A stretch of DNA of 64,000 bases from Ruegeria arenilitoris. GTDB lineage: Bacteria; Pseudomonadota; Alphaproteobacteria; Rhodobacterales; Rhodobacteraceae. Shown one piece after another: positions 24,351-33,334 of the stretch. The notes under the pieces were generated by a model. It was not told the origin of the DNA, did not search any database, and saw nothing but the letters and a program-made list of their open reading frames with translations. The position numbers and the translations under genes were made by a program. The stretch is from contig NZ_WPZO01000001.1 in the NCBI RefSeq assembly GCF_013031355.1, positions 186,001-250,000 of the forward strand. The letters run 5' to 3'. Numbering within the stretch: the stretch's first letter is position 1; each line of letters begins with the position of its first letter.

Positions 24351-26174
24351 TTAGCCCAGCATACCTTTGCCATGACCCACCGCAGATTGCATCGTTTTTA
24401 CAACAACAAAGGCGTCGCGCAGGTGGCTCCGCTCAAAATCCGACAGGGCGGAGGGCGGAAGATAGTTGTCGGGCTTTTCGCCGGATTTGACCAGCCTCAC
24501 CTGATGTTCCAGCCGGGTTTCGGCAATCAGGTCATAGGCGTCCAGAATGTCGCGCGCGCCTGCGGGGCTGAGCACACCGGCAGCTTCGGCAGCTTTCAGG
24601 CGGGCGCGGGTGTTGGCCTCGGTCAACTGGCCCTGCAGGCTGTAGACGCGGGCCAGATCCACCACCGGCACCACGCCGTTGTGTTTAAGGTCCAGCGTAT
24701 TGCGATGCTCGCCCGAGCGGATGGTGGCAAAGCCCCGCAACAGGCCAAGCGGCGGTGTGTGTTTCAGCGAGTTCGAGATCATATGAGCGACAAAGATCGA
24801 ATTCGCATTGGCGGCAGCCAACGTGTCGGACTGAAGATCGGTAAACAACTCGAATGCGCCACCGATCGGGCGCAAGTCGAACATGACCGAGGCCAGCATC
24901 TGCGCCTCGGGGTTCGGTTTCGCGATCCAGCCCTTGAAGTAGTCGCGCCAGACGCGCACCGGCTGACACCAACGGGGATTGGTCGCCATCATGTCGCCGG
25001 GGCAGTAGAAATATCCGCAGGTATCCAGCCCGTCTGACACGAATTTCGCCAACTCTGTGAAATAGGCCATATCCCCATCGGTCACCCGGTCATCCAGCAC
25101 CAGGCAGTTGTCCTGATCCGACACGCCGGTCTGTTCCTGACGCCCTTGTGAGCCACAGGCCAGCCATAAATAGGGCACCGGCGGCGGGCCAAGTTTTTTC
25201 TCGGCCAACATCAGAAGCCGCCGGGTCGCGGTGTCAGCAATGTCGGTGATTAGACGGGTGACGATTTCGTGCCGGTTTCCTGCTGCAACCAATTGCACCA
25301 GCAACTGAGGGATTTCGGCGGTGACCTGTGCCATTTCAGAGGCCGAATTGGCAAGGGCGATCTGACGGACCAGTTCGGCTGAACTGACGGCCTGATAATG
25401 GGTCAGGTCGGTCTGTGTCACGATGCCGACCAGCTTGCCGCCCTCGGCAACCGGGATGTGACCAATCCCGCGTTCCATCATCACATGCAGCACATCCGAG
25501 CCGATATCGGAGGGCGACAAGGTGATCGGATCAGCGGTCATGATTGCCGACACCGGCGTGGCCTCGGGCATGGCGTCCGCCACGTATTTGCCTGAGATGT
25601 CGCGCAGCGTGACGATGCCCAACAACGACTCGCCCTCGGTCACGCAAAGGCTTGAGATATGGCGGTCACGCATCAACCGCGCAGCTTCCTGAACCGGCAT
25701 GGCTGCGGGGCAGGTGGCCGGGTTGCGGGCCATCAATACATCAATCGCACTGGTGGCTAGGCTTTGCGGTCCGGACCGTTCGCCGCGTGTTCGGTTAAAG
25801 AACTTGGCGACGAAGTCATGGTTGTCGATCAGCTGGCGTACCACCGCGGGGGGCAAAACAAAAAGAACAGCCGGAGTGTCAGCGTGCGCATGCGTTGCGG
25901 CTTTGCCGTCTTTCAGCAGGCCGCGCTCGCCAAAGGAATTTCTTAGCCCGAGATGAGAGACTACGGCGCCGTTTTCATCGGTGATCTCGACCTGACCTTC
26001 GTAGATCAGGAAGATACCGGGCAGGCTGTGGCCCAGTCTGTAAACCGGGGAGCCTTCATCCACCTCGCGCACCTCGATCTGTTTGGCCAGGTCGTCCAGT
26101 GCTGTGGCGGGCAGGGCGTCATAGGGGTGTACGGATTTCAGAAACCGGGTGATCTGATCATGTGAAAGGGGCAT
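24351..26174 (-). CDS. cNMP-binding/CBS/DUF294 nucleotidyltransferase-like signalling protein
   Basis: This 607-residue cytosolic protein has four regions in order. They are a cyclic-nucleotide-binding-like domain (residues about 5-125, VYRLGHSLPGIFLIYEGQVE), a CBS pair (about 150-275, VTEGESLLGIVTLRDISG and VAEGGKLVGIVTQTDLTH), a DUF294 nucleotidyltransferase-like domain (about 290-430, WLACGSQGRQEQTGVSDQDN, the G-S-x-x-R and D-x-D pattern), and a helical DUF294 C-terminal domain. It resembles GlnD-type sensors. Such genes are regularly found with acetate-type symporters. ATG 26174 has AGGA 8 bases upstream. Tandem terminators lie between it and the symporter gene, so its expression may be set separately. 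Confidence 0.9.
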   Translation of the reverse strand: MPLSHDQITRFLKSVHPYDALPATALDDLAKQIEVREVDEGSPVYRLGHSLPGIFLIYEGQVEITDENGAVVSHLGLRNSFGERGLLKDGKAATHAHADTPAVLFVLPPAVVRQLIDNHDFVAKFFNRTRGERSGPQSLATSAIDVLMARNPATCPAAMPVQEAARLMRDRHISSLCVTEGESLLGIVTLRDISGKYVADAMPEATPVSAIMTADPITLSPSDIGSDVLHVMMERGIGHIPVAEGGKLVGIVTQTDLTHYQAVSSAELVRQIALANSASEMAQVTAEIPQLLVQLVAAGNRHEIVTRLITDIADTATRRLLMLAEKKLGPPPVPYLWLACGSQGRQEQTGVSDQDNCLVLDDRVTDGDMAYFTELAKFVSDGLDTCGYFYCPGDMMATNPRWCQPVRVWRDYFKGWIAKPNPEAQMLASVMFDLRPIGGAFELFTDLQSDTLAAANANSIFVAHMISNSLKHTPPLGLLRGFATIRSGEHRNTLDLKHNGVVPVVDLARVYSLQGQLTEANTRARLKAAEAAGVLSPAGARDILDAYDLIAETRLEHQVRLVKSGEKPDNYLPPSALSDFERSHLRDAFVVVKTMQSAVGHGKGMLG

Positions 26175-26197
26175 CACGAAATCCTGGGTCTTTGGTT

Positions 26198-26278
26198 GAA
26201 AAATCCCGCCCGGTGGTGTGCCGGACGGGAGTAGTAGATCGAAAAATGCGGCACATGGAAGTTAGCCTGATGCCGCAT
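26198..26278 (-). terminator. Two tandem terminator-like hairpins behind the symporter gene
   Basis: On the minus strand, ATGCGGCA...TGCCGCAT (arms 26271-26278 and 26246-26253, loop 17) is followed by TTTTC. Then CCCGTCCGG/CCGGGCGGG (arms 26221-26229 and 26205-26213, loop 7, one G-U pair) is followed by ATTTTTC. They would stop or reduce read-through from the symporter into the DUF294 gene. Confidence 0.7.
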
Positions 26279-26283
26279 CATGC

Positions 26284-28068
26284 TCATTTGTTCTGAGCTG
26301 CGCCCGCGCCACGGGGAATGCGAACGCTTTCGACCAATTCGACGATCTCCTGCGGAGTCTCTTTGGTCATTCCGGCGACAACATATGCGACTGCAAAGTT
26401 GATCATCGCACCGATGGCACCGAACGAAGTCGACTTGATCGGACCCAGCAGCGGGTCAGCATCGGTGAACGAGTTGGTGCCCGGAATGAACAGCCAGCCC
26501 TTGTGCAGGAAGATGTAGATCAGCGTAACGGTCAGACCCGCCAGCATACCTGCAACCGCGCCGGTGTTGTTGATGCGGGTCGAGAAGATCCCCATCATCA
26601 GCGCCGGGAAGATCGAGGCAGCCGCCAGACCGAAGGCCAAGGCCACGGTTTGAGCCGCAAAGCCCGGTGGGTTCAGACCCAGATAGGTTGCGACAACGAT
26701 AGCCACAGCCATTGCGACCCGAGCCGCCATCAGCTCGCCTTTTTCCGAGATCTGCGGGTTGATTGCGCCTTTGACAAGGTCGTGGGACACAGCCGACGAA
26801 ATCGCCAGCAACAGGCCCGCAGCAGTCGACAGAGCAGCCGCAAGACCACCGGCCGCGACCAGACCGATCACCCAACCCGGCAGGTTGGCAATCTCGGGGT
26901 TGGCCAGAACCAGGATGTCACGGTTGAACTTGGTCAGCTCGTTGCCAACCCAGCCCTTTTCCGCAGCAATTTCCTGCATCTTTTCGGACTTGTCGTTATA
27001 GTACTGGATCTTGCCGTCGCCGTTCTTGTCTTCCCAATCCAAAAGACCGGTTTTCTGCCAGGTTTTCATCCAGTCGTAACGCGGATCAGTGTCGATTTCC
27101 TCGACCGAGACAGCGCCACCTTCGATGCCACCGTTGGGCCACATCATGTCGGTGATGTTCAGACGCGCCATTGCGCCAACCGCGGGGGCGGTCAGGTACA
27201 GCAGAGCGATGAAGACCAGCGTCCAGCCAGCCGACCAACGTGCGTCAGACACTTTCGGCACGGTGAAGAAGCGCATGATCACGTGCGGCAAACCGGCGGT
27301 ACCGATCATCAGCGACAGCGTGAACAGAACCATGTTCAGCGTGTTCGAGTGGTGCGCCGTATAGTCAGCAAAACCCAACTCGGTCACGATTGCGTCCAGC
27401 TTGGTCAGCAGGGGCTCACCGCTGGCGGTGTCACCGAACAGACCCAGAGCCGGGATCGGCGTGCCGGTCAGCTGCAGCGAGATGAAGATCGCCGGAATGG
27501 TGTAGGCTGTGATCAGCACGCAGTACTGAGCAACCTGGGTGTAGGTCACACCCTTCATCCCGCCGAAAACCGCGTAGGCAAACACGACACAGGCACCGAT
27601 CAGCAGACCGGATGTGTTCGAGACCTCAAGGAAGCGGCCAAAGGCCACGCCCACGCCGGTCATCTGACCGATAACGTAGGTCACCGACGCGACGATCAGA
27701 CAGATCACAGCAACGATACGTGCGGTCTGGCTGTAAAAGCGGTCGCCGATGAATTCCGAGACGGTGTATTTGCCGAACTTACGCAGGTAAGGCGCAAGCA
27801 GCAGAGCCAGCAGCACGTAGCCACCGGTCCAACCCATCAGGAAGGTCGAGTTGTCATAGCCGGTAAAGGCAATCAGGCCCGCCATCGAGATGAACGAGGC
27901 CGCGGACATCCAGTCCGCCGCTGTCGCCATACCGTTGGTGACCGGGTGAACGCCGCGACCGGCGGCGTAGAATTCCGATGTGGAACCCGCACGGGCCCAG
28001 ATCGCGATGCCGATGTATAGCGCAAAGGACGCGCCAACAAACAGCAGGTTGATGGTAAACTGATCCAT
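26284..28068 (-). CDS. Sodium:solute symporter, acetate-type (VC_2705 subfamily)
   Basis: This 594-residue inner-membrane carrier has about 13 helices. Family segments include EFYAAGRGVHPVTNGMATAADW (first in-facing helices), GLPHVIMRFFTV and ALSTAAGLLLAISSAVSHDL (sodium-site region). A hydrophilic insertion of about 90 residues (around residues 310-390) is typical of the VC_2705-like subfamily and absent from ActP proper. It follows DUF4212 by 15 bases. With acetyl-CoA synthetase upstream, acetate or another short-chain monocarboxylate is the probable substrate. Confidence 0.9.
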   Translation of the reverse strand: MDQFTINLLFVGASFALYIGIAIWARAGSTSEFYAAGRGVHPVTNGMATAADWMSAASFISMAGLIAFTGYDNSTFLMGWTGGYVLLALLLAPYLRKFGKYTVSEFIGDRFYSQTARIVAVICLIVASVTYVIGQMTGVGVAFGRFLEVSNTSGLLIGACVVFAYAVFGGMKGVTYTQVAQYCVLITAYTIPAIFISLQLTGTPIPALGLFGDTASGEPLLTKLDAIVTELGFADYTAHHSNTLNMVLFTLSLMIGTAGLPHVIMRFFTVPKVSDARWSAGWTLVFIALLYLTAPAVGAMARLNITDMMWPNGGIEGGAVSVEEIDTDPRYDWMKTWQKTGLLDWEDKNGDGKIQYYNDKSEKMQEIAAEKGWVGNELTKFNRDILVLANPEIANLPGWVIGLVAAGGLAAALSTAAGLLLAISSAVSHDLVKGAINPQISEKGELMAARVAMAVAIVVATYLGLNPPGFAAQTVALAFGLAAASIFPALMMGIFSTRINNTGAVAGMLAGLTVTLIYIFLHKGWLFIPGTNSFTDADPLLGPIKSTSFGAIGAMINFAVAYVVAGMTKETPQEIVELVESVRIPRGAGAAQNK

Positions 28069-28083
28069 TTTCCCCGCTCTCCC

Positions 28084-28368
28084 TTACTCTTCGTCTACGC
28101 CGTATTCGGCGTCCAGCTTGTTCATGCGCCAGGCGTAGTTGAAGATCAGCACCAGAAAGACCAGAATCGATCCCTGCTGAGCGAACCAAAAGCCCAGATC
28201 GGTTCCGCCTACGGCGATGCCCGACAGTAGCGGACGCAGCAGAATGCCGAATCCAAACGACACCAGCGCCCAGATGATGAGGCTGATGTAGATGAGGCGC
28301 AGGTTGGCCTGCCAATAGCCCTTATCGGACTCGGCAGCCTGCGCGGAGTTTGTAGAATTATCCGCCAT
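28084..28368 (-). CDS. DUF4212 small membrane protein, symporter partner
   Basis: This 94-residue protein has two membrane helices (IYISLIIWALVSFGFGILL and GFWFAQQGSILVFLVLIFNY) and a charged C-terminus. DUF4212 proteins are encoded immediately before VC_2705-type symporters and are thought to be their small subunit. GGAGGA precedes the start. A gap of 183 bases (28369-28551) separates it from adk; I see no gene in that gap. Confidence 0.9.
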   Translation of the reverse strand: MADNSTNSAQAAESDKGYWQANLRLIYISLIIWALVSFGFGILLRPLLSGIAVGGTDLGFWFAQQGSILVFLVLIFNYAWRMNKLDAEYGVDEE

Positions 28369-28551
28369 TGCGGGTTCCTCCTTGCTTCCTCGTTGGGCGG
28401 CCCGTCACCCAACTCCTCCAGCGCGTCGGGCCGCTTCTCGATTGTGCCGAACACCGGGTTGGCGTCAGGCAAAACTCCACCGGTCCGCCAAGGCGGGTCC
28501 TTTGAAGTATTCCGTTGTAGGATCAAAGCCGCGGGGGCTTATCTCCTCCCC

Positions 28552-29235
28552 TTAATTCACGACCTCGCGCACGAGCCCTTGCAGGTCGTTGGCGATGTCA
28601 TCGATCTGACCCATGGCGTCGATGCCTTTCAGCACGCCTTGGGCCTGATAATAATCAATCAGCGGCGCCGTCTGCGCGTGATACGCGGCAAGGCGCGAGG
28701 CCACGGTTTCCGCGTTGTCATCGGCGCGGCGCTTGAATTCGGTGTGGCCACACTTGTCGCACTTGCCGTCCTCGGCAGGCTGCTTGAACTGATCGTGATA
28801 GCCTTCACCGCAGCCGGCGCAGGTGTAACGGCCCGAGATGCGGATCACCATTTCGGCGTCCTGAACCTCGAGGCTGATCGCGGCGCTGATCTTTTGACCG
28901 GCAGATCCCAGGAGGCCATCCAGCGCCTCGGCCTGAACCGTGGTGCGGGGGAAGCCGTCCAGAATGACGCCCTTGGCGCAGTCCGGTTGGGCCATACGGT
29001 CGCGCAGGATGGCGATGACGATCTCGTCGCTGACCAGATCACCGGCCTCCATGACGACCTTGGCGGCCAGACCAGCCTCGGTGCCTGCAGCAACGGCTTC
29101 GCGCAGCAGATCACCAGTGCTGAGTTGAACCAGCCCGAAGTTGTCTTCCAGCATACGCGCTTGCGTACCCTTCCCGGCGCCCGGAGGGCCGAGAAGGATC
29201 AGAACGGCGGGGGTAGTGGTAGCGGCAGCGTCCAT
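28552..29235 (-). CDS. adk: Adenylate kinase in the acetyl-CoA synthetase operon
   Basis: This 227-residue enzyme interconverts AMP + ATP and 2 ADP. It has the P-loop GPPGAGKGTQ, STGDLLREA, DGFPRT and a LID with a four-Cys zinc-type site (CAGC ... CDKC). The N-terminus carries about 10 extra residues (MDAAATTTPA). It starts 7 bases after the acs stop. Acs makes AMP from ATP, so co-expression of adenylate kinase makes metabolic sense. A second, housekeeping adk is expected elsewhere near the ribosomal protein genes, which cannot be checked here. An upstream alternative start at 29265 is unlikely. Confidence 0.93.
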   Translation of the reverse strand: MDAAATTTPAVLILLGPPGAGKGTQARMLEDNFGLVQLSTGDLLREAVAAGTEAGLAAKVVMEAGDLVSDEIVIAILRDRMAQPDCAKGVILDGFPRTTVQAEALDGLLGSAGQKISAAISLEVQDAEMVIRISGRYTCAGCGEGYHDQFKQPAEDGKCDKCGHTEFKRRADDNAETVASRLAAYHAQTAPLIDYYQAQGVLKGIDAMGQIDDIANDLQGLVREVVN

Positions 29236-29242
29236 CACATCC

Positions 29243-31207
29243 TCACTTGTTCGCGCGGTTTGCAATCAGGTCATCAACCACTGACGGATCGGCCAGGGTC
29301 GAGGTGTCACCCAGCGAACCAAAGTCGTTCTCGGCGATCTTGCGCAGGATACGGCGCATGATCTTGCCCGAACGGGTTTTGGGCAGGCCGGGGGCCCACT
29401 GGATTACATCCGGTGAGGCGATCGGGCCAATCTCGGTCCGGACCCAGGTGCGCAGTTCTTTCAGCAGATCGTCGGAGGGCTCGCGGTCATTCATCAGAGT
29501 GACATAGCAATAGATGCCTTGCCCTTTGATTTCATGGGGATAGCCCACCACGGCGGCCTCTGCCACGGCGGCGTGGGCGACCAGCGCGCTTTCGACCTCG
29601 GCGGTGCCCATACGGTGACCCGAGACGTTGATCACGTCATCGACACGGCCGGTGATCCAGTAATCGCCATCCTCATCACGACGGCAACCGTCGCCGGTGA
29701 AGTAGTAGCCTTTGTAGTCCGAGAAATAGGTCTTCTCGAACCGTTCATGATCACCCCAGACGGTCCGCATTTGGCCCGGCCAACTGTCCTTGATGCACAG
29801 AACACCTTCGACACCATTGCCGTTGATTTCAACACCGGATTGCGGGTCAAGAACCACGGGCTCGATGCCAAAGAAAGGCTTCATGGCCGCACCGGGTTTC
29901 ATAGCGTGTGCGCCGGGCAGGGGAGTCATCAGATGACCGCCGGTTTCGGTTTGCCACCAGGTGTCAACGATTGGGCATTTGCCTTTACCGATGACCTCGT
30001 TGTACCAGTTCCAGGCTTCCGGGTTGATCGGTTCACCGACGGTGCCCAGCAGGCGCAGGTCGCTGAGGTCGTGCTTTTCGACGAACTCGTTGCCTTGACC
30101 CATCAGGGCGCGAATGGCGGTCGGAGCGGTGTAGAACTGGTTGACCTTGTGCTTGGCGCAGACTTCCCAGAAACGACCCGCATCGGGGTAGGTCGGAACA
30201 CCTTCGAACATGACCGAGGTTGCGCCGTTGGCTAGCGGGCCATAGACGATATAGCTGTGGCCGGTGACCCAGCCCACGTCCGCAGTACACCAGTACACGT
30301 CACCTTCGTGGTAGTCGAACGTGATTTCGTGGGTCAGCGCAGCATAGACCAGATAACCACCGGTGGTGTGAACAACACCTTTTGGCTGACCGGTCGAACC
30401 CGACGTATAAAGGATGAACAGCGGATCTTCGGCGCTCATCTCGGCGGGTGCGCAATAGTCATCCGCCTCGAGAGCCATTTCGTTATAATCGTAGTCCCGG
30501 CCCGAAACCCAGGTGGTTTGACCGCCCGTCCGCTTGACGACCAGACATTTAACCGTGTCCTTGCAGTGCAGCAGCGCAGCATCCGCGTTGGATTTCAGCG
30601 GGGTTTTACGTCCACCACGCGGTGCTTCGTCGGCTGTGATGATAACCTTAGCGTCGCTTCCGTTCACACGGGCTGCCAGAGCGTCAGGAGAGAAACCGGC
30701 GAACACGATCGAGTGGATCGCACCGATACGGGCACAGGCCAGCATCGCATAGGCCGCTTCGGGGATCATCGGCAGATAGATGACGACGCGGTCACCTTTA
30801 CGCACACCCATCGACTCCAGGATGTTGGCCATGCGGCAGGTGCGGCGGTGCAGTTCGGCATAGGTGATGTGCTGTGCCGCTTCAGACGGATCATCAGGCT
30901 CCCAGATGATTGCGGTCTGGTCACCGCGCGTTTTCAGATGGCGGTCCAGGCAGTTGGCGGAAACGTTTAGCGTGCCGTCGGCGTACCAGTTGATATTGAC
31001 CGACCCAAAGTCATAGCTGACATCCTTGACCTGGGTGTACGGCTTGATCCAGTCGATCCGCTTACCTTGCTCACCCCAGAACGCGACGGGATCTTCAATC
31101 GAGGCCTTGTACATTTCGTTGTACTTGTCGGCATCGACATGTGCACGCGCAACGGTCTCGGCGGACGGCGGATAGACGTTGGCATCTGCCTGGGCAGCGG
31201 TTGTCAT
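29243..31207 (-). CDS. acs: Acetyl-CoA synthetase (AMP-forming)
   Basis: This 654-residue cytosolic enzyme activates acetate to acetyl-CoA through acetyl-AMP. It shows the adenylate-forming motif [12 protein letters not shown], the WWQTETGG motif (A5), [20 protein letters not shown] (A7/A8) and the C-terminal catalytic Lys in [11 protein letters not shown], which is also the acetylation site. The length equals that of E. coli Acs. It is the first gene of the acetate block; the AT-rich upstream region with two palindromes is likely its control region. Confidence 0.96.
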   Translation of the reverse strand: MTTAAQADANVYPPSAETVARAHVDADKYNEMYKASIEDPVAFWGEQGKRIDWIKPYTQVKDVSYDFGSVNINWYADGTLNVSANCLDRHLKTRGDQTAIIWEPDDPSEAAQHITYAELHRRTCRMANILESMGVRKGDRVVIYLPMIPEAAYAMLACARIGAIHSIVFAGFSPDALAARVNGSDAKVIITADEAPRGGRKTPLKSNADAALLHCKDTVKCLVVKRTGGQTTWVSGRDYDYNEMALEADDYCAPAEMSAEDPLFILYTSGSTGQPKGVVHTTGGYLVYAALTHEITFDYHEGDVYWCTADVGWVTGHSYIVYGPLANGATSVMFEGVPTYPDAGRFWEVCAKHKVNQFYTAPTAIRALMGQGNEFVEKHDLSDLRLLGTVGEPINPEAWNWYNEVIGKGKCPIVDTWWQTETGGHLMTPLPGAHAMKPGAAMKPFFGIEPVVLDPQSGVEINGNGVEGVLCIKDSWPGQMRTVWGDHERFEKTYFSDYKGYYFTGDGCRRDEDGDYWITGRVDDVINVSGHRMGTAEVESALVAHAAVAEAAVVGYPHEIKGQGIYCYVTLMNDREPSDDLLKELRTWVRTEIGPIASPDVIQWAPGLPKTRSGKIMRRILRKIAENDFGSLGDTSTLADPSVVDDLIANRANK

Positions 31208-31342
31208 ACTGAGGCTCCTCCCTCTGGACTGAAATTTCTGGACCGATATTGCCCGCCCGACGAGCGCTGTCGATCCGTTTCCTCCCCGACATGGATAATA
31301 CGGAGAACTGAAAACAATGAAATAAATTACCGAAATCCCAGC

Positions 31343-31378
31343 ATTTGTTTGTAAACAAATTTTACCAACGCTGGTAAA
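31343..31378. promoter_or_regulatory. Two adjacent palindromes upstream of acs
   Basis: ATTTGTTTGTAAACAAAT (31343-31360, 8-bp arms around GT) and TTTACCAACGCTGGTAAA (31361-31378, 7-bp arms around ACGC) are back to back in an AT-rich stretch. They lie about 140-170 bases upstream of the acs start and about 250 upstream of the divergent TRAP genes. They look like binding sites for dimeric regulators; the regulator is unknown. Confidence 0.5.
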
Positions 31379-31545
31379 GTAGTAAAGGAAACTGTATATT
31401 TCGTCGAAAGTATAAATAAAACAAATGATTGTGTGTTAATGATATCCTTCGTGTGTCGACGGGGTTGTTTCGGTATTTTCCGATCATTCAATTCATCTTT
31501 TGGTTGTTAGCGCTGGCGGTCCCCCTTGCGGCGGCCTGTCCGGGG

Positions 31546-31591
31546 TTGGCACATTTCGATGTTGGCGCTAGCTTGAATCTCAAGCGCTTGA
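31546..31591 (+). promoter_or_regulatory. TRAP operon promoter with LacI-type palindrome
   Basis: TTGGCA (31546-31551) and TAGCTT (31569-31574), 17 bases apart, form a candidate promoter. The perfect 12-bp palindrome TCAAGCGCTTGA (31580-31591) covers the expected transcription start. The central AAGCGCTT is typical of LacI/GalR-family operators. No LacI-type gene is in the window. Confidence 0.5.
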
Positions 31592-31621
31592 ACAAGAAGC
31601 GCAACAAAGGGAGAACTCATC

Positions 31622-32638
31622 ATGAAAAATTATTTGAGCGGCGCTGCCGTCGCCGCCTTGGGTGTTGCATTCGTCACCGAGGCCGCAGCAACCGAATGGA
31701 ACGCCTCTGTCTGGGGCAAGCGGCGCGCCTTTACCGAACATGTGGAAAAGCTGGCTGAGCTGGTCAGTGAAAAGACCGGTGGCGAGTTCACCATCAATGT
31801 CAGCTATGGCGGCCTGTCCAAACCCAAGGAAAATCTGGACGGGATCGAGATCGGCGCATTCGAGATGGCCCAGTTTTGTGCTGGTTATCACCGTGACAAG
31901 AACCGCGCCATCACCGTGCTGGAACTGCCGTTTCTAGGTGTGAACACTCTGGAGGAAGAGGTGGCCGTCAGCCACGCCGTCTATGATCACCCGGCGGTCA
32001 AGGATGAGATGGCGAAGTGGAACGCGCGCATTATCATGACTTCGCCCATGCCGCAGTACAATATCGTTGGCACTGGTGAACCGCGCGATGAACTGGCCGA
32101 ATTTGACGGGATGCGCGTGCGTGCGACCGGTGGTCTGGGGCAGGCGTTCGAAGCAGTCGGAGGGGTGCCGACTTCGGTTCCCGCGACTGAAGCCTTCAAC
32201 GCGATGGAGTCGGGTGTTGTCGATACAGTGGCCTTCGCCCAGCACGCGCACCTGTCTTTTGGCACAATCAACGAGGCCGACTGGTGGACCGCCAACCTGA
32301 ACCCCGGCACTGTCAACTGCCCGGTTGTGGTCAATATCGAAGCCTATGAGGCGCTTCCTGCAGAACACAAAGAGGCGCTGAACAGCTCGATCAGCGAAGC
32401 GATTGATCACTACCTCGCCAATTACGGCGGGCTGCTTGAGAAATGGGACAGTGTTCTGGAAGAAAAGGGCGTCCAAAAGGTCGAGATCGACGATGCCGTG
32501 CTCGAAGAGTTCCGCGCCAAGGCCGCTGATCCGATCCGTGAACAGTGGATCGCGGACATGACCGCTCAGGGTTTTCCGGCGCAGGATCTTTATGATCTGG
32601 TCCAGACAACGCTGAAGCAGCAACGCGGCGGCAACTGA
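31622..32638 (+). CDS. TRAP transporter substrate-binding protein (DctP family)
   Basis: This 338-residue periplasmic protein has a signal peptide (cleavage near VTEAAA-TE). DctP features are VEKLAELVSEKTGGEFTINV, the conserved Arg-containing FDGMRVRATGGLG and NAMESGVVDTVAF. AAGGGAG precedes the ATG. It is the first gene of a complete TRAP set and delivers a carboxylate-containing ligand to the membrane subunits. The exact ligand cannot be read from sequence. Confidence 0.92.
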   Translation: MKNYLSGAAVAALGVAFVTEAAATEWNASVWGKRRAFTEHVEKLAELVSEKTGGEFTINVSYGGLSKPKENLDGIEIGAFEMAQFCAGYHRDKNRAITVLELPFLGVNTLEEEVAVSHAVYDHPAVKDEMAKWNARIIMTSPMPQYNIVGTGEPRDELAEFDGMRVRATGGLGQAFEAVGGVPTSVPATEAFNAMESGVVDTVAFAQHAHLSFGTINEADWWTANLNPGTVNCPVVVNIEAYEALPAEHKEALNSSISEAIDHYLANYGGLLEKWDSVLEEKGVQKVEIDDAVLEEFRAKAADPIREQWIADMTAQGFPAQDLYDLVQTTLKQQRGGN

Positions 32639-32701
32639 TTGCCCGTTCCGGGTGCCTGACCGGGCACCCGGACACCAATCAAAATACAGGGGATCACCGG
32701 A

Positions 32702-33331
32702 ATGGCAGGACAGGCCACGGTGCTTGAGGACGGCAGCCGTCTCAGTCGGCTGGACCGTTATCTATTAAAGTTAGAGCAGTTTCTGGCACTGATCAGCGGT
32801 TTGGCCGTATTCGGGCTGATGGTGCTGGCCGTGGTCTCGGTCAGCGGCCGGAACGCGATCAATGCGCCGTTGCCGGGTTACGTGGACTGGATCGAACAGG
32901 CCATGCCTCTGATCGCCTTTCTGGGCATTTCCTACGTGCAGCGCAGCGGTGGTCATATCCGCATGGACATCGTCATCTCGCGCCTGCATGGCCGGGCGCT
33001 GTGGCTGTTCGAACTGATCTCGGTGATCCTGATCCTGGCGCTGATGTTGGCGCTGGTCTGGGGCAGTTGGTCCCATTTCCTTCGCTCCTTCAGTTTTGAC
33101 GCACCAAGGTGGAGCCTAGACAGTTCGATCGACATCAATATTCCGTTGTGGCCTGCCAAGCTATTGGTTCCGATTGCATTTTCGGTTCTGTGCACCCGAT
33201 TGGCACTGCAAGTCTGGGGCTATGGCCGCGCTTTTGTACTGGGGCTGGAACATCCGGTGGCGGTACCTCTGATCCAGGACGCCGCCGCCCAGGCCGCTGC
33301 CGAGGCCGAGCAATTCGAAGGGCAGGACTAG
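32702..33331 (+). CDS. TRAP transporter small permease (DctQ family)
   Basis: This 209-residue protein has four membrane helices (residues about 25-45, 58-78, 98-122, 145-165). The segment VDWIEQAMPLIAFLGISYVQRSGGHIRMD is the DctQ hallmark (split here only by reading: W-E-x-L core followed by GGHIRMD). An Ala/Glu-rich C-terminal tail is cytosolic. It lies 63 bases after the binding-protein gene and 3 bases before the large permease gene. It is needed for function of the DctQM complex. Confidence 0.9.
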   Translation: MAGQATVLEDGSRLSRLDRYLLKLEQFLALISGLAVFGLMVLAVVSVSGRNAINAPLPGYVDWIEQAMPLIAFLGISYVQRSGGHIRMDIVISRLHGRALWLFELISVILILALMLALVWGSWSHFLRSFSFDAPRWSLDSSIDINIPLWPAKLLVPIAFSVLCTRLALQVWGYGRAFVLGLEHPVAVPLIQDAAAQAAAEAEQFEGQD

Positions 33332-33334
33332 CGC

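Larger units (their letters stand above)
31208..31621. other. Intergenic region between acs and the TRAP operon
   Basis: These 414 bases hold no gene I can support; the open frames here have no start signal or family features. Bases 31300-31500 are markedly AT-rich compared with the surroundings. The region holds the two acs palindromes and, at its right end, the TRAP promoter and operator. Confidence 0.6.

Noticed and set aside
26503..28020. 505-codon plus-strand frame opposite the symporter
   Set aside because: Composition (many Arg, His, Gln) is typical of an antisense shadow of a membrane protein; the symporter is clear on the other strand.
28209..28526. 105-codon minus-strand frame in the adk-DUF4212 gap
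   Set aside because: Its second half overlaps DUF4212 in another frame and the first half has no ribosome site or conserved features.
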